Assembly (NCBI GenBank): GCA_033032175.1
Contig: CM065323.1
Location: 10,912,001 to 10,976,000 of the forward strand
Source of the DNA: Saturnia japonica
Lineage: Eukaryota > Arthropoda > Insecta > Lepidoptera > Saturniidae
DNA length: 64,000 bases
Reading direction: 5' to 3'
Positions 24,776 through 35,077 of the stretch are shown piece by piece; within the stretch, counting starts at the first letter, position 1, and every line of letters begins with the position of its first letter. The notes below the pieces were generated by a model that saw only the letters and a program-made list of their open reading frames with translations, was not told where the DNA came from and did no database searches. The position numbers were made by a program, and so were the translations under genes.

Positions 24776-26989
24776 TGTAAAATAAATGTTTGTGTTATTA
24801 ATTTAGAGTTTAACGTAGATGGGCTTTTAAGAAAATAATAGACATTTAGGTATATTCGTATACTTTGTTTCAAAGAAACTAAATGTATAATCAGAGTTAA
24901 CACATATAACCTGAAACGGGCACGTTCAAAGAGTTCACGCAGAAGGCAATATGTCATAATATTATTGCTTTGGCCTCCAACAAAATCGCTAGAAACGTTG
25001 CCGGTAATATTTTATACGAACCCTCGCAAAAACTTACGCGGAAGTACCTATGAAGGGTCGGTTTAGGCTGTATACACAATGAGAATGGCTACGAGTACTT
25101 TAACCTTTTTATGTTTAGTTTTGACTCAAATTTTATGTAAGCTAGGGTTTTAAATTATATGTTGAAAACTTCATGCTAAGTTGTGTTGTTAAGACATAAC
25201 ATCTGCTTCTGAGTAAACTACTTAATTAACTTTCGTTTTTATTACTATACTGAGTGCATTTTTGAGATGGGACAATAAGGTAGGTAGGTACCTTAGCCAT
25301 TGTAGCAACACGAATATTTTCTAACTTTTTCATACATTTTGAACGGCATTTTCAGTTTTTTTTAAGTGTACAGTTAGTAAGAATCGGCACTTTATACAAA
25401 AACTTTTTTTCATACCACTCGATCCTGTTTCTTACAAGCATCAATAAACGCTATGGTACCAAATGAGGTTATATCCAGAATATTTTGGGTGTACAAGGGG
25501 ATCAAATAACATCTTATGAGTCAACCCCATCTGTACACGGTGCAGGCTTATAAGTAACGATTGAAGAAATAGTTATAGGTAACTTAGTGGCAGGGTTGTA
25601 GAGTTCAACTAGATCTCGGCCACCATGCATATGGTAAAAACTTAGTTCTACCATATAAAAAATGTTTAAAAATTACATATCATTAATGAATTTCATTTAT
25701 TCGTTTTACTCATTTGTTACTGACACCGAGATTGTAAGCTAGAACTTCTACAAATATTTATTATGAAGCTAGCTGTATGCCCAGTGGGATGATCTATAGG
25801 CAATAGAAATCGTCCGACATTTAATTCCACGTTTAACCTCATAAGGGGATAGATTTTCAAAAACTATTTCTTAGTGCTAACCTACGTTATTTAAGAAACT
25901 CTAGAGTAAATTTGTATGCTTCTAGATCTAGACCCGCCCATTTAAGATAAAACTATGTGAGTCAGACATTCCTAAAATTTGATTGAGTAAATATGTTTTT
26001 TTTTTAAATATAAATTATTTCTTAATATCCTGCTAAATCACATGCAATGTAGATATACTTTACCACCCGAAAAATAATCTACAACTTAATCGCATAATAA
26101 AATCTACTAAACAAAATGTATACGAAATTTTCAAGACAATACAAAAATATTTGATTTATTTTTGTTTAATAAACATGTAAAGCTCAGATTAAATTATGTA
26201 ATTCCATAGTTTTTAAAATAATAACACGAATTTAGAAGAAGTTGATATCACTTTACATTTATTAGATAATAAATTCAAATGAATGCACTCGGTACGTCTC
26301 ATGACTAACGTTCGTAACAAAATATTGTGACGTGTAACATTTTTTCCCTTTCCATCTGTAGATATTTCTCTATGGCAGCGATGACAGGCCTTTTTCCCAC
26401 CTCTCGGTTATTTCCCTTGGCCTCTCGCAAATTGTGATCCTACCCTCATAGTTGGAAATAAAGTTACGGAGGGTTCTGCACCAAATGCGATTTCCCATAA
26501 TTTTATTATATCAAACGAGATGCGGTTAATATAATTGTTTTTGCTTATAAGTTGTTATTGAGTTAAGTTTGTGATTCTGTCCAGGTTTTATGTTTGAAAC
26601 TATTATTTTCCACTACATAATTACATAAGTTACCTCATTAGTGAGTTTTCATAAATGATTTAATGAACAAAGTTTACTTAATTTGTAAGTTAATTTATAT
26701 TTACAGTTTGTCGGTGTACGTCGTAGTTATTTTCGCGTTAGGAATAACGAAGAGCCATTTATATAAACTAGCACTAAGAAATACTTTTTGAAAATGTATT
26801 CCCTTAGGCGGTTAAACAGGGAATTAAATCTAGGACGATTTCTGAGATATTTCCAATGGGGCATCCCAGTGGGCATACGGCTAGCTTCATAATAAATATT
26901 TTGGTTTTCGAGCTATTCCGTGTGCGTAAATTTTTTTTATGACTCACTTAATTATTTTTATTTTCGTTTACAGGTTTAGTGTTATGGTC

Positions 26990-27295
26990 CATAGTCTCAA
27001 CTGATATTAAGTGACGATGTGGCCCAAAATAGTGACATGCTAAGTCCAGTGGAAAAACTACCTCTCAAGTGTAGATGCCGGAACACATGATTGGCGACAG
27101 ATTTTCAACTTGAGGATGGTAGCTAACTAGCTAATCAGGCGGGTTTTACAAAAAACCTTACCACCATGCTATGGTTTAACCACGATGTTTTCATTCACGG
27201 AAAGTTCAGGCTTATTGCAGGGATTCGAACTGACGTCGATCGATGCGATGCCCGCATGTTGCTACTGAGACATCATTGCTTCAAAAATATATTGA
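26990..27295 (-). repeat. tRNA-derived SINE copy
   Basis: The complement has GTCTCAGTAGCAACATGCGG, then AGTTCGAATCCCTGCAATAA and ACTTTCCGTGAATGAAAACA, ending with GGGCCACATCGTCACTTAAT. The plus-strand frame over its edge (27166-27405) is not a gene. Confidence 0.75.
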
Positions 27296-27414
27296 CTAAA
27301 CCAGCGTTGAAACCTAACGTCTTTTTTTACATTTGCGACACATTCTATAGTCCATGGATCAAAACTGAAAAGCATAAAAAACCTATGGTGTCTGAGCGAA
27401 TTTGATCCCTTTAT

Positions 27415-27590
27415 TTGACCCTATATTATCTATGTAATATTGGTGGTGTTTTGCGTTATATAGTTTGGCTATTGTGCCTACGTGAAGTGTATTGTAAATA
27501 TAAACTGACAGCACGCCTTTTGAAATGTCACAAAAACTTCCTAGATCGTTCTAACAAGGGAGCCACCATCTTGTTAGACGCCATTTTGAA
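27415..27590 (+). repeat. Interspersed repeat family K copy
   Basis: This is the second copy of the family described at 14660. The CACCATCTTGTTAG stretch resembles a YY1/Pho site, but as it is shared with a repeat it is probably not regulatory. Confidence 0.6.
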
Positions 27591-27964
27591 TAGAAAATTA
27601 TTATAATAATACGGGCGTTTATATTATCGTTTAGTATTCAAAATTCTTCAAATAATTCTATGTTACTAGGTTACCATACACTTTCAATAATAAACAAACT
27701 AAAATAAACATGTCTTTTCTTATATAATGATACAAAATAAAAATACCTATTACTACGAAGACTTAAAAACATTGACACTGGCAATTGTTTTTTGCGGCGC
27801 CAAAACAAGAAGAAGAAGAAAAATAACTGAAATATAATCTATAAATATATAACAGGGGTAGAACATAAGAATTGTTTCCAACTGAATCACAACTAGCCAA
27901 CCGCCATAATTAAAACATGTCACGTTCCAAGATAATCTAGTTGATATATCCATTATCTAGAAAT

Positions 27965-28225
27965 TACTCGGAGTGGTATCAGTTTCCATCCACATAATGA
28001 TACACTCTTCACTATGATTCTCTTTTGGTTTGTTAAGTTTTGGGATCCACCAGTATATATCCAACTGCCGAGAGACTTACAGGTCGGCACCAGAACTGCG
28101 GCTGTTGATAGATTGCCGATATCTCGGTACCTAGTTGTCATTGTATTTGCATCGTCCTAATAAAGGATTCAAACCTACGTCGATGGATATTGTGTTGAAA
28201 TATGCTACCACTAAGCTATCAACGC
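27965..28225. repeat. Repeat family G copy with tRNA-like end
   Basis: This is the partner of 13270-13450. It continues to 28225 with a minus-strand tRNA-like head (complement CGACGTAGGTTTGAATCCTT, then TTAGTGGTAGCA upstream), so family G may be the tail of another SINE. Confidence 0.5.
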
Positions 28226-29146
28226 TTCGTACCAACAGTATATGTTTAACCTTATTCATTTTAACACAATTACGGTTGCGTGTATGTCGAAAGCATTTAC
28301 AGCTTTTAATAAAATTAAGGTACAAGTAATTAATAAATTAACACAGAAATTGAGGTGTTTCGAACACGCGAATAAAAATGTTACTGACCAATTTTACATT
28401 AAGAAATCTATAGGTTGGTTCTAAGAGTGTTTTGATTAACAATTTGGAATTGAAATTAGCCTGGGCTTTTGGTGAAGGTAAAATTGTAAACCTTGGTGTC
28501 TCTCCAAAGCTTTGGATCTTATCTCCCACGCTCGGCTATCTTTTTTATATCTGTAACCTTTTGCCGAATCACCACCAGTGTTTTAAATAAACCGCATTAG
28601 GTATAGCAATAGAGGTAGGGAGTACCATCTCTATAAATGAACAAGTGTCCGTCAAAAAGGGTCAATTTAGAGTGGCGCTGCGCTAGCAAATGTGTAGATT
28701 TTAAAGATACCGCAAAAAGTCATAATTTTTTCATTTTCGTCTACTTGGACAACTTTTAACATTATGTGCAATTTTTTTAAAAGTTTTACAACATTAAAAA
28801 GTTTAAAATCATGAAAGAGTATCAATCAGTCTCTCTTGATGCGCTAGCGCCATCTCGATAGGTTCCCTTTAACTCTATTCTCCATGGTACCTATTTAATA
28901 GCCAGTTTCTTTTGTCTCTTGAGAATGGAAAAATATTTTTTGTCCGCCCACATGAAAAATTTCTTATAATATTATTATGTAATTTTTTAAATATTACTTA
29001 CTTGCACCAAGTAGGATTTTATGGTCGAAAGACTTACCTTCACAAGTCGGGGTTAAAACTACCCCGATAATTTAATATCATAGGAAATACTAACCTATAA
29101 CAATGTAATCTTTATCTAATATAAACAAAAGGTTTTTCACCAACAG

Positions 29147-29328
29147 GTTTGGTTTTCGAATCGGCGAGCGAAATGGCGTCGAGAGGAAAAACTTCGAAGT
29201 CAGAGAAGGGACGCGCCAGCGGCTTCACCTCCCGCACCGCCCACCCCCCGACTGCCCCTAAACGGGGGCTTCAATTCCATGTATAGTCCTATACCACAGC
29301 CCATAGCCACTATGAGCGACACCTACAG
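29147..29328 (+). CDS. toy: toy (Pax6) exon: homeodomain residues 47 on, Pro-rich region
   Basis: The acceptor is CAACAG and the donor follows ACC TAC AG. The exon opens with [20 protein letters not shown], recognition helix 3 with Trp48, Phe49, Ser50 and Asn51. Ser50 is the Pax signature that sets DNA-binding preference of paired-type homeodomains. It then encodes an Ala/Pro-rich stretch and the block [20 protein letters not shown] followed by TMSDTYS. That block is what I recall from insect Toy and is not part of Eyeless, so the gene is called toy. GC content is high relative to the intron DNA on both sides. The exon ends in phase 2 (AG, completed to AGC by the next exon). Confidence 0.94.
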
Positions 29329-29634
29329 GTAAAACTCGCAATTTTTCTAAACAAAATCAAAACATTTTATGAAGGTTAAAATGTACTACCGGTTGAAATA
29401 ACATTCCAGTTATTGAGAACTATGTAGTGTGAATGTATTTCATTAAATTCTTAATTATTAAATAATCTGTGCTAGCTCCATTTCTTTTTTACAAATTCTT
29501 CTATGTTCACTAACTAAATATTAGTTTTTTGTTCCACAATACTGTGTTAACTACAAAAAATATCAATCTTGTAGCATTAAGCTAGCCAAAGAACGATATA
29601 AAATGTAATACAGGTTTTTAAAATTTACCTATAC

Positions 29635-29850
29635 AATTAATAAAATTGAAGTCTGTATGTAATGTCAAAATAACAGCTTTTTATAAATGCATATGAAAGT
29701 TTATACAATAACTATAACAAAAAACTTATGTTTTACAATTTTTGTCTGTATGTCTGTCTGTTTGTTCAGGGTAATCTTCGAAACGGTTGGACCGATGTTG
29801 ACGGGTCAATTCGCTGTTATATAGCTGGTGGTATAGGGAATAAGTAAAAT
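29635..29850 (+). repeat. Repeat family A, left piece
   Basis: It starts ACAATTAATAAAATTGAAG and has the core GGTAATCTTCGAAACGGTTG, then breaks off within the AGATAGCTGATG segment where the RTE-like LINE begins. The remainder of a family A copy resumes at 32218, after the LINE. Confidence 0.75.
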
Positions 29851-29855
29851 AAAAT

Positions 29856-30430
29856 TAAAATAGTCTTTATTTACTACTACAATTAACTTACACAATAGAT
29901 TTACCTACGTTAAACTATGTTATTTACATATTTATAATATAGTAGTCGCCTCTATGGTGTAGGCCTCTCCTGAACCTTTCCATAGTTGTCTTTCTCGTGC
30001 TTTTTTCATCCAACGAGATCCACATCTGTGACTAAAAATGTCTCTCCATCTTTTACTTGGTCTACCTTCTTTTTTCGTCCTTTGGTACTCATTCTATTAA
30101 ACGCTTTGCCCACCTATTATTATTCATCCTACAGATATGTCCTGTTCAGTGCCATTTGCGTATTCTAATTCTTCCCCGTACATCTATTACTTTTGTTATT
30201 CTTCTAATATTATTGTTAGAAATTTTATCTGATAGTTTTATTCCAAGCATACTTCTTTCCATTTTACGTTGGCTGATGACGAAGTTATTAAATTTTTTCT
30301 TTATATTTAAACTGACTGTATTATTTTTCGTTATTTCTTTCAAACTCCAATATTTTTCCCAGGTTAGACTTATCCTTCGTTGTATCTCCTTTTCGGTATT
30401 GTTTCCAAATGATACTAACTGTCCTAAATA
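29856..30430 (-). mobile_element. RTE-like LINE, 3' part (outer element)
   Basis: On the minus strand the coding piece opens YLGQLVSFGNNTEKEIQRRI, SLTWEKYWSLKEI, then KMERSMLGIKLSDKISNNNI and a GHICRMNNNRW-like block, the post-RT region of RTE-like LINE proteins. A 3' end with AATAAAG lies near 29863-29870 (complement). It is frame-shifted and dead. The upstream part of the same protein lies at 31930-32210, on the other side of an inserted LINE. Confidence 0.8.
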
Positions 30431-30437
30431 TACATAT

Positions 30438-31935
30438 TATATTCTTTATTGCATAAAAAAAAAGTACAAATGGAGGACTTAATGCTAAAAAGCATTCTCT
30501 GCCAGTCTTCCAAGGGAGCAAGGGAAAGGTTTATGCAAGGTGTGCATAATGTTAAGTAAAAAAAAAAAGATTATAACGATTATTAAGATTATATATTATT
30601 AAGAAGTATTCAATTGCTCCAAGTAAAACCTACGTAGCGAATACTTGAAGGAATTTCGAGAGTTGGCCAGTTGGATATTGATAGGAAGCGAATTCCACAG
30701 TCGTGCTGCTGTAACGGCGAAGGATTGGTCGCGGAAATTAGTATGATGACTTGGTTACTGAGAATTAAAGAATCAGAAGACCTCAGCTGTCTATTATGCG
30801 TATCCGCGAGATATTGAAAAAGTGTTTTTAAATATTTAGGGGATTTGGGATTATTAAGTACGGAGAAAAGAAGACAAAGTATTCTTATATTCCTACGTTG
30901 CCGAATAGGTAGCCATTTCAACCTGGCTCGGTATTCAGAAACATGATCAAACTTCCGAAGACGGAAGATGAAACGGATACAGTTATTGAGTAGACGATCA
31001 AATTTATTTAAGAGATCTTCTGAAAGGTCCAAGTAAGCAACGTCTGCATAATCCAGAAGTGGTAGAAGAAGAGTATTCACTAGGGAAATCTTAGTAATAA
31101 CAGGAAGAAAGTTTTTCAAACGCATGACAGAATGAAGGGATGCATAAAATTTTCTACTAACTTCCTTGACTTTGTCTGCCCAGCATAATTTAGTATCGAA
31201 AATGATACCAAGATTTTTCACCGTAGTTGAGTAAGGAATGGTACATTTATTGTATTGAAGAGGAGTCAACGAATTAAAGTCTATTTTAGCAAGCTGTGTT
31301 GAGCTAGCAATCATAATAGATTGACACTTAGTTGGATTAACATAAATCCCGTAAGATTCAGACCAGGAAAGTAAACTTGAGAGGTCCTTGTTTAAATTAT
31401 TGATTATAGAAGGAAGATTCTTTATTTCGCAATGCAGATACAATTGCAGGTCATCAGCATAGAGATGGTAGTGGGATTGTAAAATAGGCGTAAGTAAGTT
31501 TATAAAAATAGAAAAAAGTAACGGAGAATGAATGCCGCCTTGGGGAACGCCAGCTTCTAGAGCTCACTAATCTGATTCGCCATCATAGACGCGAACAGCC
31601 TGGTGACGATCTCGGAGATAAGAAGAAAACCATTCCAGTGCTAAGGGTGAAAACTGAAGACAAGAAAGAGCGGCAATCAGAAGATCGTGGTCAACAGCAT
31701 TAAATGCATTGCTAAAATCAATAAGGACCAATACCGTGACCATACCTTTTTCCATATTAGATCTAACATCTTCCGTGATCTTAAGCAGAGCAGTAGTAGT
31801 ACTGTGGGCGGTTCGAAAGCCAGACTGAAATTGATTTAATAGATCGTTGTCAGTGAGGAAAGAAGTAACTTGTTTATTGACAATAGATTCCAAAATTTTG
31901 GAAAGGAAGGGAAGAATAGAGATATTCCTTATATA
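30438..31935 (-). mobile_element. CR1/L2-like LINE, 5'-truncated (inner element)
   Basis: On the minus strand a reverse transcriptase starts near 31930 (ISILPFLSKILESIVNKQVT), continues FQSGFRTAHSTTTALLKI, IDFSNAFNAVDHDLL, SYLRDRHQAVRVYDG, two in-frame stops, VPQGGIHSPLLFSIFI, YADDLQLYLH, then the thumb and C-terminal part NPTKCQSIMI.. to LKWLPIRQRRN and THNRQLRSSDSL. The endonuclease domain is absent. The 3' UTR matches 6480-6668 and ends GCAATAAAGAATATA at 30438. It inserted inside the RTE-like LINE. Confidence 0.85.
30610..31930 (-). pseudogene. Reverse transcriptase pseudogene of the inner LINE
   Basis: It shows RT motifs in order: GF-R-x-x-H-S-T (finger), DFSNAFNAVDH with the first catalytic Asp, VPQGGIHSP (usually GVPQGSxLGP), and YADD with the two catalytic Asp near 31455, then the conserved C-terminal segments. 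Two adjacent stops (TAG TGA after GESD, about 31567-31572) split the frame, which otherwise continues in phase across them. The final third is also disturbed after SSDSLILSNQ. The protein lacks the endonuclease. Confidence 0.85.
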
Positions 31936-32212
31936 TTCCTTCACATATTCAATTTTTCCTGTTGCCACTATAATATCTTGGGGTTCTCCTTTGGTTAGAA
32001 TGTTGGTTTTGTGTTCATTGACAATCCCACCTTTTGGCTTTCTATTGCTAGTTCCCTGACCATGCTCTCCAGCTCCGCTGCGCTTTCCAACCACAATGTC
32101 ATCCGGTCAACGCAAGTGATTCAATAGTTCGCCGTCCACCTTTATTCCCTTCGTTTCCCAGTCTACATATCTGAAGACGGATACGAGCACTGCTGCTAAG
32201 AAAATTTGAAAT
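31936..32212 (-). mobile_element. RTE-like LINE, 5' part (outer element)
   Basis: On the minus strand this reads FRYVDWETKGIKVDGELLNH, LR-stop-PDDIVV (a damaged FADDI catalytic box), then NEHKTNILTKGEPQDIIVAT and KIEYVKEYI. At that point a canonical member would continue YLGQ, which is found 1.5 kb away at 30430. The element is 5'-truncated at about 32212 next to a family A piece. Confidence 0.8.
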
Positions 32213-32217
32213 TTGAT

Positions 32218-32573
32218 ATTGTGACGGGACTTTCACTGACAGATAGCTGATATTATAAGGAGTACCTTAGGCTACTTTTATTTTAAAAAAGAATAAAGGT
32301 TCCGCACAAATAATAAAAAAGTGGTCATGTTGAATTCGGGCGCTTAAATGGCTTACGCTGAGTAAACTATAAAAGATAAATAGCAAATTAATGTAATAAA
32401 TAATTGTTCGCATTAAAAAGACGTACAAAAAAGTCTGGTAGAGTGAGTATACGTCTATCTTCTAAGGAACACCTACAATAAGCATTTTTGTCTTTAAAAT
32501 AGCCGAGATCTGGGGGGAATAAGATTCGTGCGGGCATTCTGTAGCCATGTGACCGAAGCCACGGGCACAGCAA
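32218..32573 (+). repeat. Repeat family A, right piece
   Basis: It begins GACGGGACTTTCACTGACAG and continues through GGCTTACGCTGAGTAAACTA to the end GAAGCCACGGGCACAGC. It is complementary in extent to the left piece at 29635-29850, apart from a diverged overlap of about 45 bp. Confidence 0.75.
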
Positions 32574-32621
32574 ATATAAAATATAAATTCACATAAAAAT
32601 AAAATTCATTCATCCATTCAT

Positions 32622-32702
32622 TACCAAGTCCGGTAAAGCTGTAAAAGCCGCAGCAGCTTCAGGACCCCTAAGGCTAACAGTATATAGTCAGTTCTAAAAA
32701 AA
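32622..32702 (-). repeat. Interspersed repeat family E, short copy
   Basis: The plus strand has AAGTCCGGTAAAGCTGTAAA then GCCGCAGCAGCTTCAGGACC and GGCTAACAGTATATAGTCAG, a poly-A-proximal piece of the family. Confidence 0.7.
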
Positions 32703-32924
32703 TTCATTCATTATATTTTAACTGTGTTTTATCTATAAAAGGGATCTACTATTTTTGGAATTTTATTCTGTTTTTATTATTTACTGCTCAGGTGAATACA
32801 GTCTGCAGAGAATATTAGTTTTAAACAAGAAAACGAGTTAATAAAAACATCAATAGAAAGCTCTTGAACACTAATCTTTAAAGACACCTAACGCCATCTA
32901 TCAGAAAGCAGCTAAACTAATTAA

Positions 32925-33065
32925 ATTGCGCGCGAAATCGAGGAGCAAAGGTCGCGCCTTCTTGCGTTTCCCGCCATTGCACCGAGACGTTCCGAAGTTT
33001 AACCGCCGAAGGTCGCCGACTTTCCACTTGAATTGATTTTTAATAGTGAATGAACTACGGGGCTT
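32925..33065. promoter_or_regulatory. Unique GC-rich block in toy intron 3, possible enhancer
   Basis: It contains GCGCGCGAAATCG, CTTGCGTTTCCCGCCATTGC (an E2F-like TTTCCCGCC), CCGCCGAAGGTCGCCGAC and homeobox-like TTGAATTGATTTTTAATAG. It is bounded by AT-rich DNA and repeat E, and is not itself repeated here. Inference from composition and motifs. Confidence 0.3.
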
Positions 33066-33454
33066 TAGCATTCCGCCGGGTAAATTAAGTTAGTGAAATG
33101 AGAAATTTCCGTCTAGAGTTTTACCTACCGACTTTTTCTTCCGTCGCGTTTGATTTATTCGCATCATTATTTGTTACAGTTAAATGACATGTTACCTTTA
33201 AATGGCTGTTAGACACATGAATTGTGTTAATTTAGAAGTTTTTTTACAGTGTAATATTACTGTACATAATTGTTACATACAGTGTTACTCTTTTTCAGCA
33301 TTAGATGCAAAGCTTGGATCTTAAAATCTTGCTACCAATTGGATGCCAAACTGCACAGAAAATCTGACAGCAATCTGCTTTTGCAAATAGACGCCAAATT
33401 GACACAAGTTGTAGGAGTAGCAAAAAATAACAGCTTGAAAATATGTTTACGAGG

Positions 33455-34519
33455 TGTGTCCCAAAAGTATCCAACCTGTACCCATAACTTTGCGCCAAAA
33501 CGTCCGAATGACCTTTATGAAGTACGAGCGTAACAAGCGACTCTTCACAAAGTCATCGGCTACCATGGCAACCGACGAGATATGTTTTTCGAGCACACCG
33601 TGTGTCTTTACGTACGTACGTAGTCGATTTCGCGTTCGTCGAATTTTGCTATAGTTGAAAATAACGGAGAGATCGAAACAACGAATTTGCATAAAGTTTT
33701 GCTCCAAAATCGGAAAGAGTTATTTAGAGAAAAATGATGCAGGAGGCCTTTGAAGATGCTTGTATGCGCAAAACTCAAATAAAAATTAAAAAAAAAAGAA
33801 GTCCGCGTTCTGGCCGCAACCTTCGAGCGCGATAACACTGAAAAATATCGAGCGTGTGCTACTCGCGATTGCGCAAAATCGCCTTTTGACTGTGGTCGAG
33901 ATAGAAGACGATCTCTGGATTCCGAAAACTTGTGTTTCGAGATTACTGACCAAGAATTTGGGAATGACTCGTGTGTGTGCGGAATTTATTCCAAAATTGC
34001 TCACAGTAGAACAGAAAAGACTTTGCTTCGAAATCGCTCAGAACAACTTGGTAATGATTATTGATGATGAAAATGTGCCCCGAAAGATTATTACCTATGA
34101 AAAATCCTGAAGTTACGGTTATGACCACGAAACGAAACGACAATCCTCACAATGGAACCTTCCATCTGAGCCACGACCGAAGAAAGCACGTCAGAGTCGG
34201 ATCATACGTAAAACACTTGTCAATTGTTTTCTTCGATTTCGAAAGTTTCGTGCATCATGAATATGCACTGAGAGGTCAGACAATCGACAAAGAATGTTAC
34301 TGTAAAGATCTGAAAAGATTGCGTGACGCGGTGAGAAAGAAACGGCCGTGTTTTTGGGAGTGTGGCGACTGGCTTCTCCACCATTATAACGTAGCAGCGC
34401 ATTTATCGAACCTCGTGCAACAGTTTTTAGCCAAGTAAAATATTTAAACAACTCCGTCAGCCTCCGAAAAATAATGCAGTACCAAGTTGCAGGTACAGGT
34501 CGGATACTTTTAGGGCACA
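33455..34519 (+). mobile_element. Mariner element with 28-bp imperfect inverted ends, degenerate
   Basis: The left end TGTGTCCCAAAAGTATCCAA then CCTGTACC (33455-33482) and the right end (34492-34519, complement) match at 25 of 28 positions by eye. The 1.07-kb element carries a broken mariner-type transposase and sits in toy intron 3, 400 bp before exon 4. Confidence 0.85.
33655..34438 (+). pseudogene. Mariner-family transposase pseudogene
   Basis: Recognisable pieces in order: VLLAIAQNRLLTVVEIEDDL, PKTCVSRLLTKNLGM and FIPKLLTVEQK (helix-turn-helix and linker, about 33856-34020), YDHETKRQSSQW in a shifted frame near 34120, and in the open frame to 34438 VFFDFESFVHHEYALRGQTI, RLRDAVRKKRP and WLLHHYNVAAHLSNLVQQFL. 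In the last block the catalytic Asp of the usual HHDN is Tyr. The segment with the first catalytic Asp (GDESW region) is damaged near 34060-34100. The frame is shifted several times. Confidence 0.85.
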
Positions 34520-34550
34520 GTAGTATTTATTAAATTTTAATTTCTGAATT

Positions 34551-34857
34551 TTAATAAAAGACAATCATTGTCTCTAGTTTGATTGCAATTTGGTTGCAAA
34601 TGTTGTTCTACAAGTTTTTGCGTGAATTTGACAACCGTTTGCGACAGCAATTTGACTTCAATTAGCAGTGCAGTTGGGTGTCAATTTGCTAATAAATGGT
34701 TGAAGTAATTTTAATAAAAGACAATCGTTCTCTCTAGTTTGATTGCAAATGTTGATCTACAGGTTTTTGCGTCAATTTGACAACCGTTTGCGACAGCAAT
34801 TTGACTGCAATTAGCAGTGCAGTTGGGTGTCAATTTGCTAACAAATGGTTGAAGTCA
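34551..34857. repeat. Tandem duplication (about 158 and 149 bp)
   Basis: Two adjacent copies start TTTTAATAAAAGACAATC (34551 and 34709) and share TTTGACAACCGTTTGCGACA, GCAATTTGACT, AATTAGCAGTGCAGTTGGGT and ATGGTTGAAGT. The second copy has a small deletion and is a few percent different. It lies between the mariner right end and toy exon 4. The sequence is rich in CAATTTG and TTGCAAAT motifs. Confidence 0.85.
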
Positions 34858-34916
34858 TTTTCACTATGTTTTTATATAACGAACATTGAATTAACCTGTG
34901 ACCTTGGTTCCGATAG

Positions 34917-35077
34917 CTCCATGTCGGGCGGACTGTCGTCGTCGTGCTTGCAACAGCGGGATGGCGGATACCCATACATGTTCGGTGATGTGCTCGGAAG
35001 TGGAGGGTACTCGAGAGCACCGGCAGCCCACCAGCAGCATGCCGCATACTCACAACCACAAGCTGCCGCCAGCACAG
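34917..35077 (+). CDS. toy: toy (Pax6) exon: Ser/Gly/Gln-rich activation region
   Basis: This exon starts after CCGATAG; one base completes Ser from the previous exon. It encodes a low-complexity transactivation region beginning SMSGGLSSSCLQQRDGGYPY, then MFGDVLGSGGYSRAPAAHQQ and a His/Gln/Ala-rich end. The SCLQQRD..YPYMF string matches what I recall of Toy C-terminal sequence. The exon ends with a single G before GTATAT, matching the phase of the last exon. The acceptor has a weak pyrimidine tract, and the 300 bp before it are a degenerate tandem duplication, so splicing efficiency here deserves a check. The frame stays open upstream of the acceptor, but that part reads as non-coding. Confidence 0.88.

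Larger units (their letters stand above)
17636..29146 (+). other. toy intron 2 of the visible part (11.5 kb)
   Basis: This is a phase-0 intron between homeodomain residues 46 and 47. It contains a SINE (19305), family F, A and E repeats between 20490 and 22125, a family B copy (22895), a SINE on the minus strand (26990), and family K and G repeats near 27415-28200. Two GC-rich, apparently unique islands (22540-22645 and 24640-24770) interrupt otherwise AT-rich DNA and are described separately. I see no protein-coding exon. Confidence 0.8.
29329..34916 (+). other. toy intron 3 of the visible part (5.6 kb), repeat-filled
   Basis: This phase-2 intron is mostly transposable-element DNA: two pieces of repeat A, an RTE-like LINE interrupted by a second LINE, a family E fragment, a dead mariner, and a tandem duplication that runs up to 60 bases before exon 4. 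The main stretch without recognisable repeats is 32710-33440, which includes the GC-rich block 32925-33065. Confidence 0.85.

Noticed and set aside
30057..30482. 141-codon plus-strand frame
   Set aside because: It is the antisense shadow of the RTE-like LINE coding region, and its composition is typical of reversed Lys/Ile/Asn-rich coding DNA.
31567..32094. 175-codon minus-strand frame as a novel gene
   Set aside because: Its N-terminal third belongs to an RTE-like LINE and the rest to an inserted CR1/L2-like LINE, so it is an insertion artefact.
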